Shown: piece after piece, positions 8,733-16,499 of the stretch | Position numbering within the stretch: the stretch's first letter is position 1 | Layout of the letters: each line of letters opens with the position of its first letter | Origin: Leifsonia sp. TF02-11 | GTDB taxonomy: Bacteria; Actinomycetota; Actinomycetes; Actinomycetales; Microbacteriaceae | Assembly (NCBI RefSeq): GCF_017565305.1 | Contig: NZ_JAGEKP010000030.1 | Span: 1 to 55,754 of the forward strand | DNA length: 55,754 bases | Reading direction: 5' to 3' | Notes under the pieces: model-generated | What the model was told of the DNA's origin: nothing | The model's database searches: none | Seen by the model: the letters and a program-made list of their open reading frames with translations, nothing else | Program-made: the position numbers and the translations under genes

Positions 8733-8957
8733 TCAGACCGCGACTCCCGCGGCGAGCGACTTGACGTCGTTCGTGGTCAGCGGGTTGCCGGCGATGCCCC
8801 AGTCGCCGCTCCGCACCTCCTCGACCACGCACCACGTGACGGGACGCATGTTCTCCCCCTCGATCGTGACCATGGCGTCGGTCAGAGCGCGGATGATGTC
8901 CTGCTTCTGATCCGCGGTGAACACGTTCTCGATGACCTTGACATTGATGAGCGGCAT
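8733..8957 (-). CDS. 4-oxalocrotonate tautomerase-family protein
   Basis: A 74-residue tautomerase-fold subunit, about the normal length of 4-OT monomers (60-80). It begins Met-Pro-Leu-Ile-Asn; after Met removal Pro becomes the N-terminal catalytic base. TADQKQDIIRALTDAMV and VTWCVVEEVRSGDWGIAG match the family helix and strand. A strong GGAGGAGG ribosome-binding site precedes the ATG at 8957, which decides the start. Likely role is keto-enol tautomerisation in aromatic or dicarboxylate metabolism. Co-oriented and probably co-transcribed with the LuxR gene. Confidence 0.88.
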   Translation of the reverse strand: MPLINVKVIENVFTADQKQDIIRALTDAMVTIEGENMRPVTWCVVEEVRSGDWGIAGNPLTTNDVKSLAAGVAV

Positions 8958-9116
8958 CGGTCCGCCTCCTCCTCCGTCACTCCCGCCGGTCGGGAGTGTT
9001 TGCTCCACGGTCGCAGGACGGCGCGCGGGAATCGTCGGCCGAAACGGCCATCTCTCCTCGGGGTCGGGGTGGCCCGAACGGGCCATGGCGGCTGCTCCGG
9101 ATCCGGTGCGGTCGTG

Positions 9117-10097
9117 CTAGCGCGCCTTGCGCGCCGCGATGCGCGGGCGCTCGACCACGATCCGGACACCCGAGCGGTGCAGCGCCAGGAGGAGCACCGC
9201 CGCGAGGGTGCAGGCGAAAACCGTCGCCACACCCCAGCCGATCGCGCCGCTCGGATTGTCGCGGATCGTCGCCAGATACCAGCCGGCCGTCCAGGGGAGG
9301 GCGGCAAGCGCGACGACGCCCACGGCCCCGGGCCGGCGCAGCAGGAGGAGGACGATCGCGACGACGATCAGCAGCGCGACCACGACGGCGGGCGGGACGC
9401 GTGCTGCGAAGACATACCAGAACTGGCGGTCGGACGGCATGTCCGGGGTCAGCATCGCGTTCCACGCGTAGACACCGACGAAGAGCAGGATCCAGAGCGG
9501 GACACCGATCACGAGCGCACGCCGGCTCGGCACGGCCGAGGCGGCGACGAAGGCGGCGAGGGCGAAGAACACCAGATTCGTCGCGCTCGGACCGTCCCAT
9601 CCCGGGACGAGCGCGTTCGCCGACGGCAGCAGCATCGCGACGACGCCGCTCACCGCAAGGACCACGCGCGACGCGCGGCCAGAGCCGATGAGGAACAGCA
9701 CCAGCGCTGCCGACCACAGCACGGTCAGCACCACTCCTGGGCTGAGGAACGACCCGAAGGTGCTCACGTCGGGCGTCGTCTCCCGAAGCCACGACCGGTA
9801 GCGGGAGAACGGCGCCCACCAGCTGCTCCAGAATGCGACGAGCGAGAAGGCGAACCCGTAGCCGAACGCGAGTGTCGCCGCCCCGGAGCGCACGCCGGCC
9901 GGGAGGACCACCGCGGCGCGAGCCGCCAGGCCGCGAAGCACCAGGTCGGTCAGCTCGCCGGGCGCGGGCTCCGTGCGGCCATCGTGGTCGGCTCCGTCCA
10001 GCAGCATCCCGACGACGGCGTCGGCATTGTGTCGTCGCCACGACTCCGGATACCAGCGCAGTGCCGCCCGGTACCGCGCCTCGAGCTCCCGCGTCAT
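9117..10097 (-). CDS. Polytopic membrane protein paired with PadR regulator
   Basis: A 326-residue protein of unknown function. The first ~60 residues are cytosolic and charged (ARYRAALRWYPESWRRHNADAVVGMLLDG), a pattern common to actinobacterial membrane proteins encoded right after PadR regulators. About eight hydrophobic helices follow, and the tail ends in basic residues. Its ATG overlaps the PadR stop codon (ATGA), so the pair is translationally coupled. By analogy with other PadR-membrane pairs it may sense envelope stress or modulate the regulator; this is inference only. Confidence 0.75.
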   Translation of the reverse strand: MTRELEARYRAALRWYPESWRRHNADAVVGMLLDGADHDGRTEPAPGELTDLVLRGLAARAAVVLPAGVRSGAATLAFGYGFAFSLVAFWSSWWAPFSRYRSWLRETTPDVSTFGSFLSPGVVLTVLWSAALVLFLIGSGRASRVVLAVSGVVAMLLPSANALVPGWDGPSATNLVFFALAAFVAASAVPSRRALVIGVPLWILLFVGVYAWNAMLTPDMPSDRQFWYVFAARVPPAVVVALLIVVAIVLLLLRRPGAVGVVALAALPWTAGWYLATIRDNPSGAIGWGVATVFACTLAAVLLLALHRSGVRIVVERPRIAARKAR

Positions 10098-10444
10098 CGA
10101 CTCACCGCCCCGGCGATCGTGGTCCCCGGTCGTCGGCGCAACCGCTCGCGCGCCCGGCTGGCGTTCTCTTCGAGTCGGGTCGCCTCCTCGGCGAGGCGCT
10201 CGCGCCCCGAGTCGGAGAGGGCGAAGTACCGCCGCAGCCTCCCGTTGACGACCTCGTCGCGCACGTGCTCGACCAGCCCGGCGCTCTCGACCCGCTCGAC
10301 GATCGCGTAGAGCGATCCGACCTTCAGCGTGATCCGCCCGTCCGAGAGGTCGGCCACTTCGGTGAGGAGCGCGTAGCCGTGCTTCGGGCCATCGGCGAGG
10401 GCGGCGAGGACGAGGAAGGAGGGCTCGCGGAGTTCGATGGTCAT
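10094..10444 (-). CDS. PadR-family transcriptional regulator
   Basis: A 116-residue PadR repressor. N-terminal winged helix: LREPSFLVLAALADGPKHGYALL, then GRITLKVGSLYAIVERVESAGLVEHV with the conserved G(S/T)LY motif, and RRYFALSDSGRERLAEE in the wing. A short C-terminal helix for dimerisation follows, as in the small PadR subclass. ATG 10444 is preceded at 6 nt by TATCAT (10456-10451, minus strand), so the mRNA is probably leaderless. A perfect 7+3+7 palindrome covers that -10 box, suggesting autorepression. Coupled to the downstream membrane protein gene. Confidence 0.88.
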   Translation of the reverse strand: MTIELREPSFLVLAALADGPKHGYALLTEVADLSDGRITLKVGSLYAIVERVESAGLVEHVRDEVVNGRLRRYFALSDSGRERLAEEATRLEENASRARERLRRRPGTTIAGAVSR

Positions 10445-10447
10445 GCG

Positions 10448-10464
10448 AGCATGATACTCATGCT
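10448..10464. promoter_or_regulatory. Palindromic operator over the padR -10 box
   Basis: AGCATGA-TAC-TCATGCT, perfect 7-bp arms with a 3-nt centre. On the minus strand it contains TATCAT, 6 nt before the PadR start codon. A repressor bound here would block RNA polymerase. Confidence 0.6.
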
Positions 10465-10523
10465 GGATGACTATTGCTAGCCGCCTGCCGCCGAAGGGCG
10501 AAGGCGGAGCGCAGGCGGAGTGC

Positions 10524-11000
10524 TCAGGCCACGTTGGCGGGTCGGGTGTTGACGACCTCCACGTGCGAGTCGATGAACGAGTGCACGCTCTCATGGATGT
10601 GGTACTGGGTGTGCGAGAGCCGCGCGTCGCGCGAGTGCAGCGTTGTGCGGGCGGCGGCCCGGCGCGAGCGGATGCCGAGCAACGAGACGGCGGCGCCGAT
10701 GACGACGGCCAGCACCGCCACTCCCGCCACCGCACTGGCCATCAGCAGCCAGCCGGGGGTGAGTCCGGCGTTGAGCACGAGGTCCAGAGCGACCCCGGTC
10801 AGCGCCAGCAGCACCACGGAGACGACGACGGTGCGCCGCGCCAGGGTGAGCGCAGGGACCGCGAGCAGCGCAGCGGCCTCGGCGATCTCGCGCTCCTGCT
10901 GGCGGCGGCGCTCCTTCGCCCAGTGCAGGTCGCGCTCGTGGCGGCGGGCGAGCCGTTGCGCGTCGTCGTGGGCGCGATCGTAGGCGGGCAGAGTGTTCAC
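10524..11000 (-). CDS. Small two-helix membrane protein of unknown function
   Basis: 158 residues, not recognised. The N-terminal ~45 residues are charged and probably coiled coil (RRHERDLHWAKERRRQQEREIAEAA). Two membrane helices follow (TVVVSVVLLALTGVALDLVL and LLMASAVAGVAVLAVVIGAAV), then a His/Ser-rich tail (TQYHIHESVHSFIDSHVEVV). Start is GTG 11000 behind GAAGGA with a 7-nt spacer, the same Shine-Dalgarno as the upstream unknown gene, with which it may form an operon (102-nt gap). Looks like a scaffold or stress protein; no function can be assigned. Confidence 0.6.
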   Translation of the reverse strand: MNTLPAYDRAHDDAQRLARRHERDLHWAKERRRQQEREIAEAAALLAVPALTLARRTVVVSVVLLALTGVALDLVLNAGLTPGWLLMASAVAGVAVLAVVIGAAVSLLGIRSRRAAARTTLHSRDARLSHTQYHIHESVHSFIDSHVEVVNTRPANVA

Positions 11001-11102
11001 AGACGTGTCCTTCGGGTAGACGTGGCTGTCATCGGGTGGGTGGTGCGGGCGCGCGTGTGCGCGTGGTCTCGCGGAGGTCGCCCGTCAGGACCGGGCGGCG
11101 CG

Positions 11103-11582
11103 TCAGTTGACGGGGGTCGAGACCACGGAGGTGGAGGCCGCCGCGGTCGGCGCCGTCGGCGCGGAGAGCGGCGCCACCGAGGCGAGCGTCGGAGCGGGAC
11201 CGAACGCGGGTGCGGTCACGGTCGACGGCGGCGCGGGAGGCGGGGTGAGCGCTACGACCGGAGCGAGCGTCGGAGCGGACGCGGATGGAGCGGACGGGGA
11301 CGGTGCGGCGGGCGCGCCGGCGTCCGCGGCTCGGCGACCGCTCGGGGTCGGCAGGGACTCCGGAGCGCGCAGGCCGATGTCGGCGAGCGTGCTGTCGGTC
11401 CAACCGGCTCGGGTGGCGCTCTGCCAGGCCGACAGGTAGTCGGCGATGGCGGCATCCAGGCCGTTGAGTCGCCTGGCGAGTTCGCGCACGGCGTCGAGTC
11501 GCGCGGTGATCTCGGATTCGAGGAGCACGTGTGCGCGCTCCGCTGCCGTCTCAGGGTCGACGGCGCCAAAGGGCTGGGTCAT
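11103..11582 (-). CDS. Hypothetical protein with helical N-terminus and Ala/Pro-rich tail
   Basis: 159 residues, not recognised. Residues 1-75 look alpha-helical (AERAHVLLESEITARLDAV, LNGLDAAIADYLSAW). From about residue 78 the chain is low-complexity Ala/Pro/Ser/Thr/Val, probably disordered. No signal peptide or membrane helix. ATG 11582 has a GAAGGA ribosome-binding site. Upstream lies the 386-bp repeat-rich intergenic region. It could be a cytosolic adaptor, but nothing decides this. Confidence 0.55.
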   Translation of the reverse strand: MTQPFGAVDPETAAERAHVLLESEITARLDAVRELARRLNGLDAAIADYLSAWQSATRAGWTDSTLADIGLRAPESLPTPSGRRAADAGAPAAPSPSAPSASAPTLAPVVALTPPPAPPSTVTAPAFGPAPTLASVAPLSAPTAPTAAASTSVVSTPVN

Positions 11583-11685
11583 GGTACGTCCTTCCGCTTG
11601 CGTCGGGTCGGTGCAAAAGGCTGTAGCTGGCGACGCTGCGATGCGTCAGTGAGGAGCATAGCTAGAAAGAACGGTCTGTAGGTTG

Positions 11686-11713
11686 TTTGGAGGACAGCAA
11701 TTTGTCCCCCAAA
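11686..11713. other. Imperfect inverted repeat (hairpin or operator)
   Basis: TTTGGAGGACA, 6-nt centre, TGTCCCCCAAA: 10 of 11 arm positions pair. It lies in a gene-free stretch of 386 bp (11583-11968), about 105 nt upstream of the hypothetical gene on the minus strand. It could be an operator or a hairpin in that gene's leader. Confidence 0.45.
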
Positions 11714-11746
11714 TCGGGCGACACGGGCGGCGGCGCCGCGCGCAAC

Positions 11747-11942
11747 TCCGGAGGTCGCCGGCGACACGCCGCGCGCCGGTCCGGAACTCCGGAGATTTCG
11801 CGCCCGACCAGCCACATCTCCGTATCTACGGACCCCACGCGCGACCTCCGCGCCGGTCCGGAACTCCGGAGAACCGGCCGCTGACGGGCGGGATCTCCGG
11901 AGGAACGGGCATCTCGGCGGCGTAGCGGCCGAGACCTCCGGA
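11747..11942. repeat. TCCGGA-rich palindromic repeat region
   Basis: Seven TCCGGA hexamers in 196 bp (11747, 11780, 11788, 11857, 11865, 11896, 11937), including two copies of a 23-bp unit carrying TCCGGAACTCCGGA at 11773-11795 and 11850-11872, 77 bp apart. No open frame with coding character covers it. Possibly a mobile palindromic element or a protein-binding array. Confidence 0.6.
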
Positions 11943-11968
11943 CTTGCCAACCGGCCCCGCTCCGCGCC

Positions 11969-12946
11969 CTACGGTCGCAGCAGCACCTTGCCGGTGCGGC
12001 CCGACCGCGCCGCGACCTCCACCGCCTCGCGCACCTGGTCGAACCCGAACACGCCCTCCACTGGGAGGGTGATCGCCCCAGTCGACGCGGCGCGGATCAG
12101 CTCGCCGAACAGCTCGCCCCGCTTCGCCGGCGCCATGGCCGCGCTCACCTTGCTGCCCCAGAATCCCTTGATCGTCGCCTGCTTGAAGATCAGGTCGCCC
12201 GACGAGAGCTGCATCCCGTCGCTTCCCATCGCGCCGAACGACACGAGGGTGCCGTTCTCCGACAGAAGCGACAGGAGGTCGCCGCTCGACTCCCCGCCGA
12301 CCGAGTCGACGGCGACCGCGATCGGCGCGCCGTCGGCGAGGGCGCGCACCCGGTCGCGCCAGTCGTCGTCGCTCGTCGCCACCAGGTTCGGGATGCCCTG
12401 CGCGGCCAGCGCGTCGGCGTCGTGCCGGCGGCGGACCAGGCCGATGACCTTCTCGCCGCGTTCGAGGGCGAACTGGGCGAGCAGCCGGCCGACCGCGCCG
12501 TTCGCCGCGTTCTGCAGCACGACCTCCCCCGGCTTCACCTCGAGGAAGTCGAGGAGACTGAGGGCACTGAACGGCATCGCGACCAGCTGGGAGGCGACCT
12601 CGTCGCTCAGCCCGTCCGGCACGGGGATCAGTGCGCCGGCCGGGGCGATGAAAGCCTCCGCCCAGACGCCGAACGTGCCGCCCGTGACCACACGCTGCCC
12701 GACCGCGAGCCCCTCCACGCCCTCGCCGAGCGCGTCGACGATGCCGACGGCCTCGGTTCCCGCCCCCGCGGGGAGCGTCGGCTTGAAGCCGTAGGTGCCG
12801 CGGATGGTCCACAGGTCGTGGTTGTGGATGGGCGACAGCACGGTGCGCACGCGCACCTGTTTCGCCCCCGGTTCGGGGAGCGGCCGCTCCTCCACCTTCA
12901 GGACCCTGGCCGGGTCGCCGAACTCCTCCTGGACGATCGCGCGCAT
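11969..12946 (-). CDS. MDR-family zinc-free NAD(P)H oxidoreductase (quinone reductase-like)
   Basis: Medium-chain dehydrogenase/reductase of 325 residues. GroES-like N-terminal domain (HNHDLWTIRGTYGFKPTLPAGAGTEAVG), then the Rossmann fold with an NAANGAVG nucleotide-binding loop at about 146-153. It lacks the Cys ligands of structural zinc, pointing to a quinone or enoyl reductase rather than an alcohol dehydrogenase. Starts 10 nt after the MarR gene, so it is the second gene of a MarR-led operon, as often for electrophile or quinone detoxification. ATG 12946 is set by MRAIVQEEFGDP, the usual family beginning. Substrate inferred only. Confidence 0.85.
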   Translation of the reverse strand: MRAIVQEEFGDPARVLKVEERPLPEPGAKQVRVRTVLSPIHNHDLWTIRGTYGFKPTLPAGAGTEAVGIVDALGEGVEGLAVGQRVVTGGTFGVWAEAFIAPAGALIPVPDGLSDEVASQLVAMPFSALSLLDFLEVKPGEVVLQNAANGAVGRLLAQFALERGEKVIGLVRRRHDADALAAQGIPNLVATSDDDWRDRVRALADGAPIAVAVDSVGGESSGDLLSLLSENGTLVSFGAMGSDGMQLSSGDLIFKQATIKGFWGSKVSAAMAPAKRGELFGELIRAASTGAITLPVEGVFGFDQVREAVEVAARSGRTGKVLLRP

Positions 12947-12956
12947 AGCCTCCAGC

Positions 12957-13346
12957 CTAAGCGGGCACGCCCGCCCCTGCGAGAGCCTTCTCGAGCATCC
13001 CCTCGTACGCGCGCTTGGCGTCGTCGTGCACGCGCGCGCCCTCGGCCGTGATGCCCACGAAGAGCGCACGGCGGTCGTAGTCGCAGGTGTTCCGCTCGAC
13101 GAGGCCGGCCTTCACCAGCCGCTCGACGATCCGGGAGAGGGCACTCTGGGTCATCGGCGTGAGGTCGACGAGGTTGCGCATGGTGCACGACTCGTTCGCG
13201 TAGCCGGCGACGAGGTCGAGCACCTCGTACTCGCTCAGACCGAGCTGGTGCCCCTGCTGGAGGGTGCGCTCGAGCTCCGCCGCCGTGCTGAGGTAGAGGC
13301 CCTGCAGCTCTCGCCAGCGGGCCGAGATGTCGACCGGTTCGTTCAC
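12957..13346 (-). CDS. MarR-family transcriptional regulator
   Basis: A 129-residue winged-helix regulator. The recognition region is MRNLVDLTPMTQSALSRIVERLVKAGLVERN, followed by the wing DYDRRALFVGITAEG; helices at both ends form the dimer. GTG 13346 is chosen because TATCAT lies exactly 7 nt upstream on the minus strand, giving a leaderless transcript; an upstream start would add 20 residues. Divergent from the MFS exporter gene (88 nt between starts) and followed by the MDR oxidoreductase. It probably represses both directions and responds to an aromatic or electrophilic ligand. Confidence 0.87.
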   Translation of the reverse strand: MNEPVDISARWRELQGLYLSTAAELERTLQQGHQLGLSEYEVLDLVAGYANESCTMRNLVDLTPMTQSALSRIVERLVKAGLVERNTCDYDRRALFVGITAEGARVHDDAKRAYEGMLEKALAGAGVPA

Positions 13347-13353
13347 GGCTGCA

Positions 13354-13359
13354 ATGATA
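13354..13359 (-). promoter_or_regulatory. -10 box of leaderless marR transcript
   Basis: TATCAT on the minus strand, 7 nt before GTG 13346. Confidence 0.6.
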
Positions 13360-13401
13360 CGCGCGTTTTCATGCGAATTAGATGAATGTGCATACTTTGC
13401 T

Positions 13402-13428
13402 GACACAATCTATTCCGTGTCATAGACT
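13402..13428 (+). promoter_or_regulatory. MFS promoter with candidate MarR operator
   Basis: TAGACT (13423-13428) is a TANNNT -10 box six bases before GTG 13435, so the exporter mRNA is leaderless. GACAC-N10-GTGTC (13402-13421) abuts the box and could be the MarR site. Confidence 0.5.
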
Positions 13429-13434
13429 TGCCGG

Positions 13435-14919
13435 GTGCTGAACTCCGATACCGCCTCCCGCCCCGCTGTCCGGCCGCCGGCGACGCCCGCCGGATCCACT
13501 CGCGTCACCTGGAGCCGCGCCCGCTGGCTGCTGCTCTTCGCCACCTGCATCGTCATCGCCCTCGACGGTCTCGACGTCTCCATGGTCGGCGTCGCCCTCC
13601 CCTCCATCGGCAAGGAGCTGGGCCTGGAGCCCGGCGCCCTGCAGTGGATCGTCTCCGGCTACGTGCTGGGCTACGGCAGCCTCCTGCTGCTCGGCGGCCG
13701 TCTGGCCGACCTGCTCGGTCGCCGCACGGTGCTCCTGGTCGCGCTGAGCGTCTTCACCATCGCCTCGCTCGCCGGAGGCCTCTCCGCCGATGCCGGGCTG
13801 CTCATCGCCAGCCGCTTCGTCAAGGGCGTGGCGGCCGCCTTCACGGCTCCGGCCGCCTTCTCGCTGATCACCACCAACTTCGAGGAGGGCCCCGAGCGCA
13901 ACAAGGCCATCTCGATCTTCACGACGTTCGCCGCGAGCGGGTTCTCGCTCGGCCTGATCATGAGCGGGTTGATGACCTCACTCAGCTGGCGCTGGACGTT
14001 CCTCTTCTCCGTGCCGCTCGCGGTGCTCGCCCTCGTGCTCGGCTTCTTCTTCGTGCCGAAGGACCGCCGCGAGCGCGGCGCCGGCCACGACATCCCGGGA
14101 GCTGTCCTCCTCGCTGCGGGCATGCTGCTGCTCGTCTACACGGTCGTGTCGGCACCCGGCGCCGGCTGGGGCTCACCGCAGACCATCCTCGGATTCGTCG
14201 TCGCCGGGGCGCTGCTGGCTGCGTTCGTCGTGCTGGAGCTGCGGGTGCGGCACCCGCTGATCCGGTTCGGGATCTTCCGGGTCGCCTCCGTTCTGCGGGC
14301 CAACCTCACGGCGATCACGCTCTTCGGCTCGTACGTCTCGTTCCAGTTCGTGCTCACCCTCTACCTCCAGGACGTGCTCGGCTGGTCGCCGCTGGCCATG
14401 GCGCTCGCACTGCTGCCCACCGGACTGGTCGTCGTGCTGAGCGCCCCGTTCACCGACCGCCTGATCGACCGGTTCGGGTCGACGGTGCTGATCATCATCG
14501 GCCTGGGCTCGCTCTCGGCCGGCTACCTGCTGTTCCTGCGACTCGGCACCGCGCCCGTGTACTGGTCGGATGTGCTGCCGCCCGTCGTGCTGCTCGGCGT
14601 CGGCTTCGGGATCGGCTTCCCCGCCATCCAGGTGCAGGCGACGACCGGCGTCCACGACGACGAGCAGGGCCTGGCGGCCGGTCTCGTGCAGACCAGCTCG
14701 CAGGTCGGCGGAGCGCTCGCTCTGGCGGTGACCACCGCGCTGATCGCGGGAGGCCCGGCCGGCTCGGGAGCGGGAGGCTCCGCCGCCCTCGCCGAGCAGC
14801 TCGCGCACTACCGCCCCGGGCTCTACCTGAGCGCCGGGCTGGCGGTCGCCGGTCTCGTCATCGCAGCGCTGCCCCGTCGCGCTCGCCGCCGCCGCGCCGC
14901 CTTCGTGACCGAACCGTAG
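13435..14919 (+). CDS. MFS drug exporter, DHA2 (EmrB/QacA, 14-TM) family
   Basis: Proton-driven efflux permease of 494 residues with about 14 membrane helices. DHA2 marks: LDGLDVSMVGVALPSIGKEL in helix 1 with the adjacent QWIVSGYVLGYGSLLLLGGRLADLLGRR (motif A region). The tail ends in a basic cluster. Divergently transcribed from a MarR regulator, the classical arrangement for an inducible multidrug or toxin pump. Start is GTG 13435, decided by the -10 box 6 nt upstream. A 57-bp perfect palindrome lies 18 nt after its stop. Substrate not predictable. Confidence 0.9.
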   Translation: MLNSDTASRPAVRPPATPAGSTRVTWSRARWLLLFATCIVIALDGLDVSMVGVALPSIGKELGLEPGALQWIVSGYVLGYGSLLLLGGRLADLLGRRTVLLVALSVFTIASLAGGLSADAGLLIASRFVKGVAAAFTAPAAFSLITTNFEEGPERNKAISIFTTFAASGFSLGLIMSGLMTSLSWRWTFLFSVPLAVLALVLGFFFVPKDRRERGAGHDIPGAVLLAAGMLLLVYTVVSAPGAGWGSPQTILGFVVAGALLAAFVVLELRVRHPLIRFGIFRVASVLRANLTAITLFGSYVSFQFVLTLYLQDVLGWSPLAMALALLPTGLVVVLSAPFTDRLIDRFGSTVLIIIGLGSLSAGYLLFLRLGTAPVYWSDVLPPVVLLGVGFGIGFPAIQVQATTGVHDDEQGLAAGLVQTSSQVGGALALAVTTALIAGGPAGSGAGGSAALAEQLAHYRPGLYLSAGLAVAGLVIAALPRRARRRRAAFVTEP

Positions 14920-14937
14920 ACCCGCGCCGCCTGCTCC

Positions 14938-14994
14938 CGAGGGGCACGTTGTTGTCCCCTTCGCGTCGCGAAGGGGACAACAACGTGCCCCTCG
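14938..14994. repeat. 57-bp perfect palindrome, GAGGGGCACGTTGTTGTC family
   Basis: 28-bp arms (14938-14965 and 14967-14994) perfectly inverted around one T, sited between the convergent MFS and APC genes. It would form a very stable hairpin and could terminate transcription from both sides, though no T-run follows either arm. Related units occur at 36153-36254. Confidence 0.85.
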
Positions 14995-15021
14995 TGCTGG
15001 GTGGGAGGGTTCCCAGGCGCG

Positions 15022-16413
15022 TCAGCGCTGCTCGACGGGGCCAGCGAGAGCAGGCGGCGCGACCCGGAAGAACCTGGTGCGCCAGAGCAGGTAGCCGAGG
15101 CCGAGCGCGACCCACACCCCGCCGACGACCATCGCGCTCGGCTCCAGGCTGAACCAGAGGGCGATGTTGATCGCCACTCCGAGCGCCGGCAGCACCACGA
15201 ACCCGAGCGCCGCCCTCCAGCCACGCTCCTTCACGAAGCGGACGTAGGTGAAGATCACCGACAGGTTCACGAAGATGAACGCCACGAACGCGCCGAAGTT
15301 GATGAGGGAGGCCGCGCGGCTCAGGTCGAGGAACACCGCGGAGCATGCCAGCGCGGCGATCAGCAGCACGTTGCCGGCCGGCACGCCCGCCCGGTTCAGC
15401 CGCCCGAAGAACTTCCGCGGCAGCGCACCGTCGCGGCCCATCGCGTAGAGCAGACGCGCCGCGCTCATCTGCTGGGTGATCCCGCAGCCCAGCACGGCGA
15501 CCATGTAGCCGCCGATGAACACGGCCTGGAAGGCGGCGCCGCCGATGTACTTCGCGATCTCCGGCGAGGCGCCGACGATGTTGCCGACGGCGGACACGTC
15601 GGGGAACAGCACCTGCATCACGTAGGTGACGCTGACGAAGAACAGCCCGGCGACGCCGACGATGATGAGGATCGCGCGCGGGATGTCCCTGCGCGGGTGT
15701 TCTGCCTCCTCCGCCAGGGTGCTCACCGCGTCGAAGCCGAGGAACGACAGGGCGAGGATGGCCGCGCCCGACACGATCGCCCCGGCATCGATCCCCGATG
15801 AGAAGAACGGCGTCAGCGAGAACGACGAGCCGTTCGCGCCCTCCGCGATGTTCTTGATCGTGAAGGCGACGAACGCGACGGCGACGACCACCTGGATGAC
15901 GACCAGGATGACGTTGACCTTGGCCGCGATCCGGACCCCGATGAGGTTGAGCACCGTGCAGACGACGATCGTGGACACGATCCACACCCACGACGGCACC
16001 TCCGGGAACGCCGCCGTCATGTAGATCGCCGACAGCAGCGCGTTGATCATCGGAAGCAGCAGGTAGTCGAGCGTCGCCGCCCAGCCCACGAGGAACCCGA
16101 GGTGCGGGTTGATCGCCTCCCGCGTGTAGGTGTAGGCGGAGCCGGCCCGCGGGTAGAAGCGCACCATCTTCGCGTAGCTGAGCGCGGTGATCAGCACGGC
16201 GACGAGCACCAGCAGGTACGACAGCGGCACGTGCCCGTGCGTGATGTCGGCGACGATCCCGAACGTGTCGAAGACCGCGAGCGGCGCCATGTAGGCGAGC
16301 CCGAGGAACACGATGTGACGCAGGGTGAGGCTGCGGCGCAGGCCGGCGGCCTCCAGATCGCTCGGCGTCTCGGCCGAGCGGGCGGGAGCGATGGAGGGGT
16401 CGAGCTGGGACAT
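15022..16413 (-). CDS. APC superfamily amino acid permease
   Basis: A 463-residue transporter with about 12 helices. Helix 1 region FLGLAYMAPLAVFDTFGIVA; SAYTYTREAINPHLGFLVGWAATLDYLL is characteristic of the APC family, as is ALSFLGFDAVSTLAEEAEHPRRDIP. ATG 16413 (MSQLDPS) follows a purine-rich site; the frame stays open far upstream but that extension overlaps the amidohydrolase gene. The two genes are 86 nt apart on the same strand and probably form an uptake-hydrolysis operon, the permease importing what the amidohydrolase cleaves or its product. Confidence 0.87.
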   Translation of the reverse strand: MSQLDPSIAPARSAETPSDLEAAGLRRSLTLRHIVFLGLAYMAPLAVFDTFGIVADITHGHVPLSYLLVLVAVLITALSYAKMVRFYPRAGSAYTYTREAINPHLGFLVGWAATLDYLLLPMINALLSAIYMTAAFPEVPSWVWIVSTIVVCTVLNLIGVRIAAKVNVILVVIQVVVAVAFVAFTIKNIAEGANGSSFSLTPFFSSGIDAGAIVSGAAILALSFLGFDAVSTLAEEAEHPRRDIPRAILIIVGVAGLFFVSVTYVMQVLFPDVSAVGNIVGASPEIAKYIGGAAFQAVFIGGYMVAVLGCGITQQMSAARLLYAMGRDGALPRKFFGRLNRAGVPAGNVLLIAALACSAVFLDLSRAASLINFGAFVAFIFVNLSVIFTYVRFVKERGWRAALGFVVLPALGVAINIALWFSLEPSAMVVGGVWVALGLGYLLWRTRFFRVAPPALAGPVEQR

Positions 16414-16499
16414 TCGGGTGGATCCTTTCGCGGCGGCGGGAGAGGACGGGACGGTCGGTCCGGCCGGGGGCGACGGCCGAGAGTCGTAGCGAGGCCGGG

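Noticed and set aside
14938-14994. Classical Rho-independent terminator
   Set aside because: The hairpin is strong but no T-run follows on either strand, and related copies occur in tandem elsewhere, so it is listed as a repeat.
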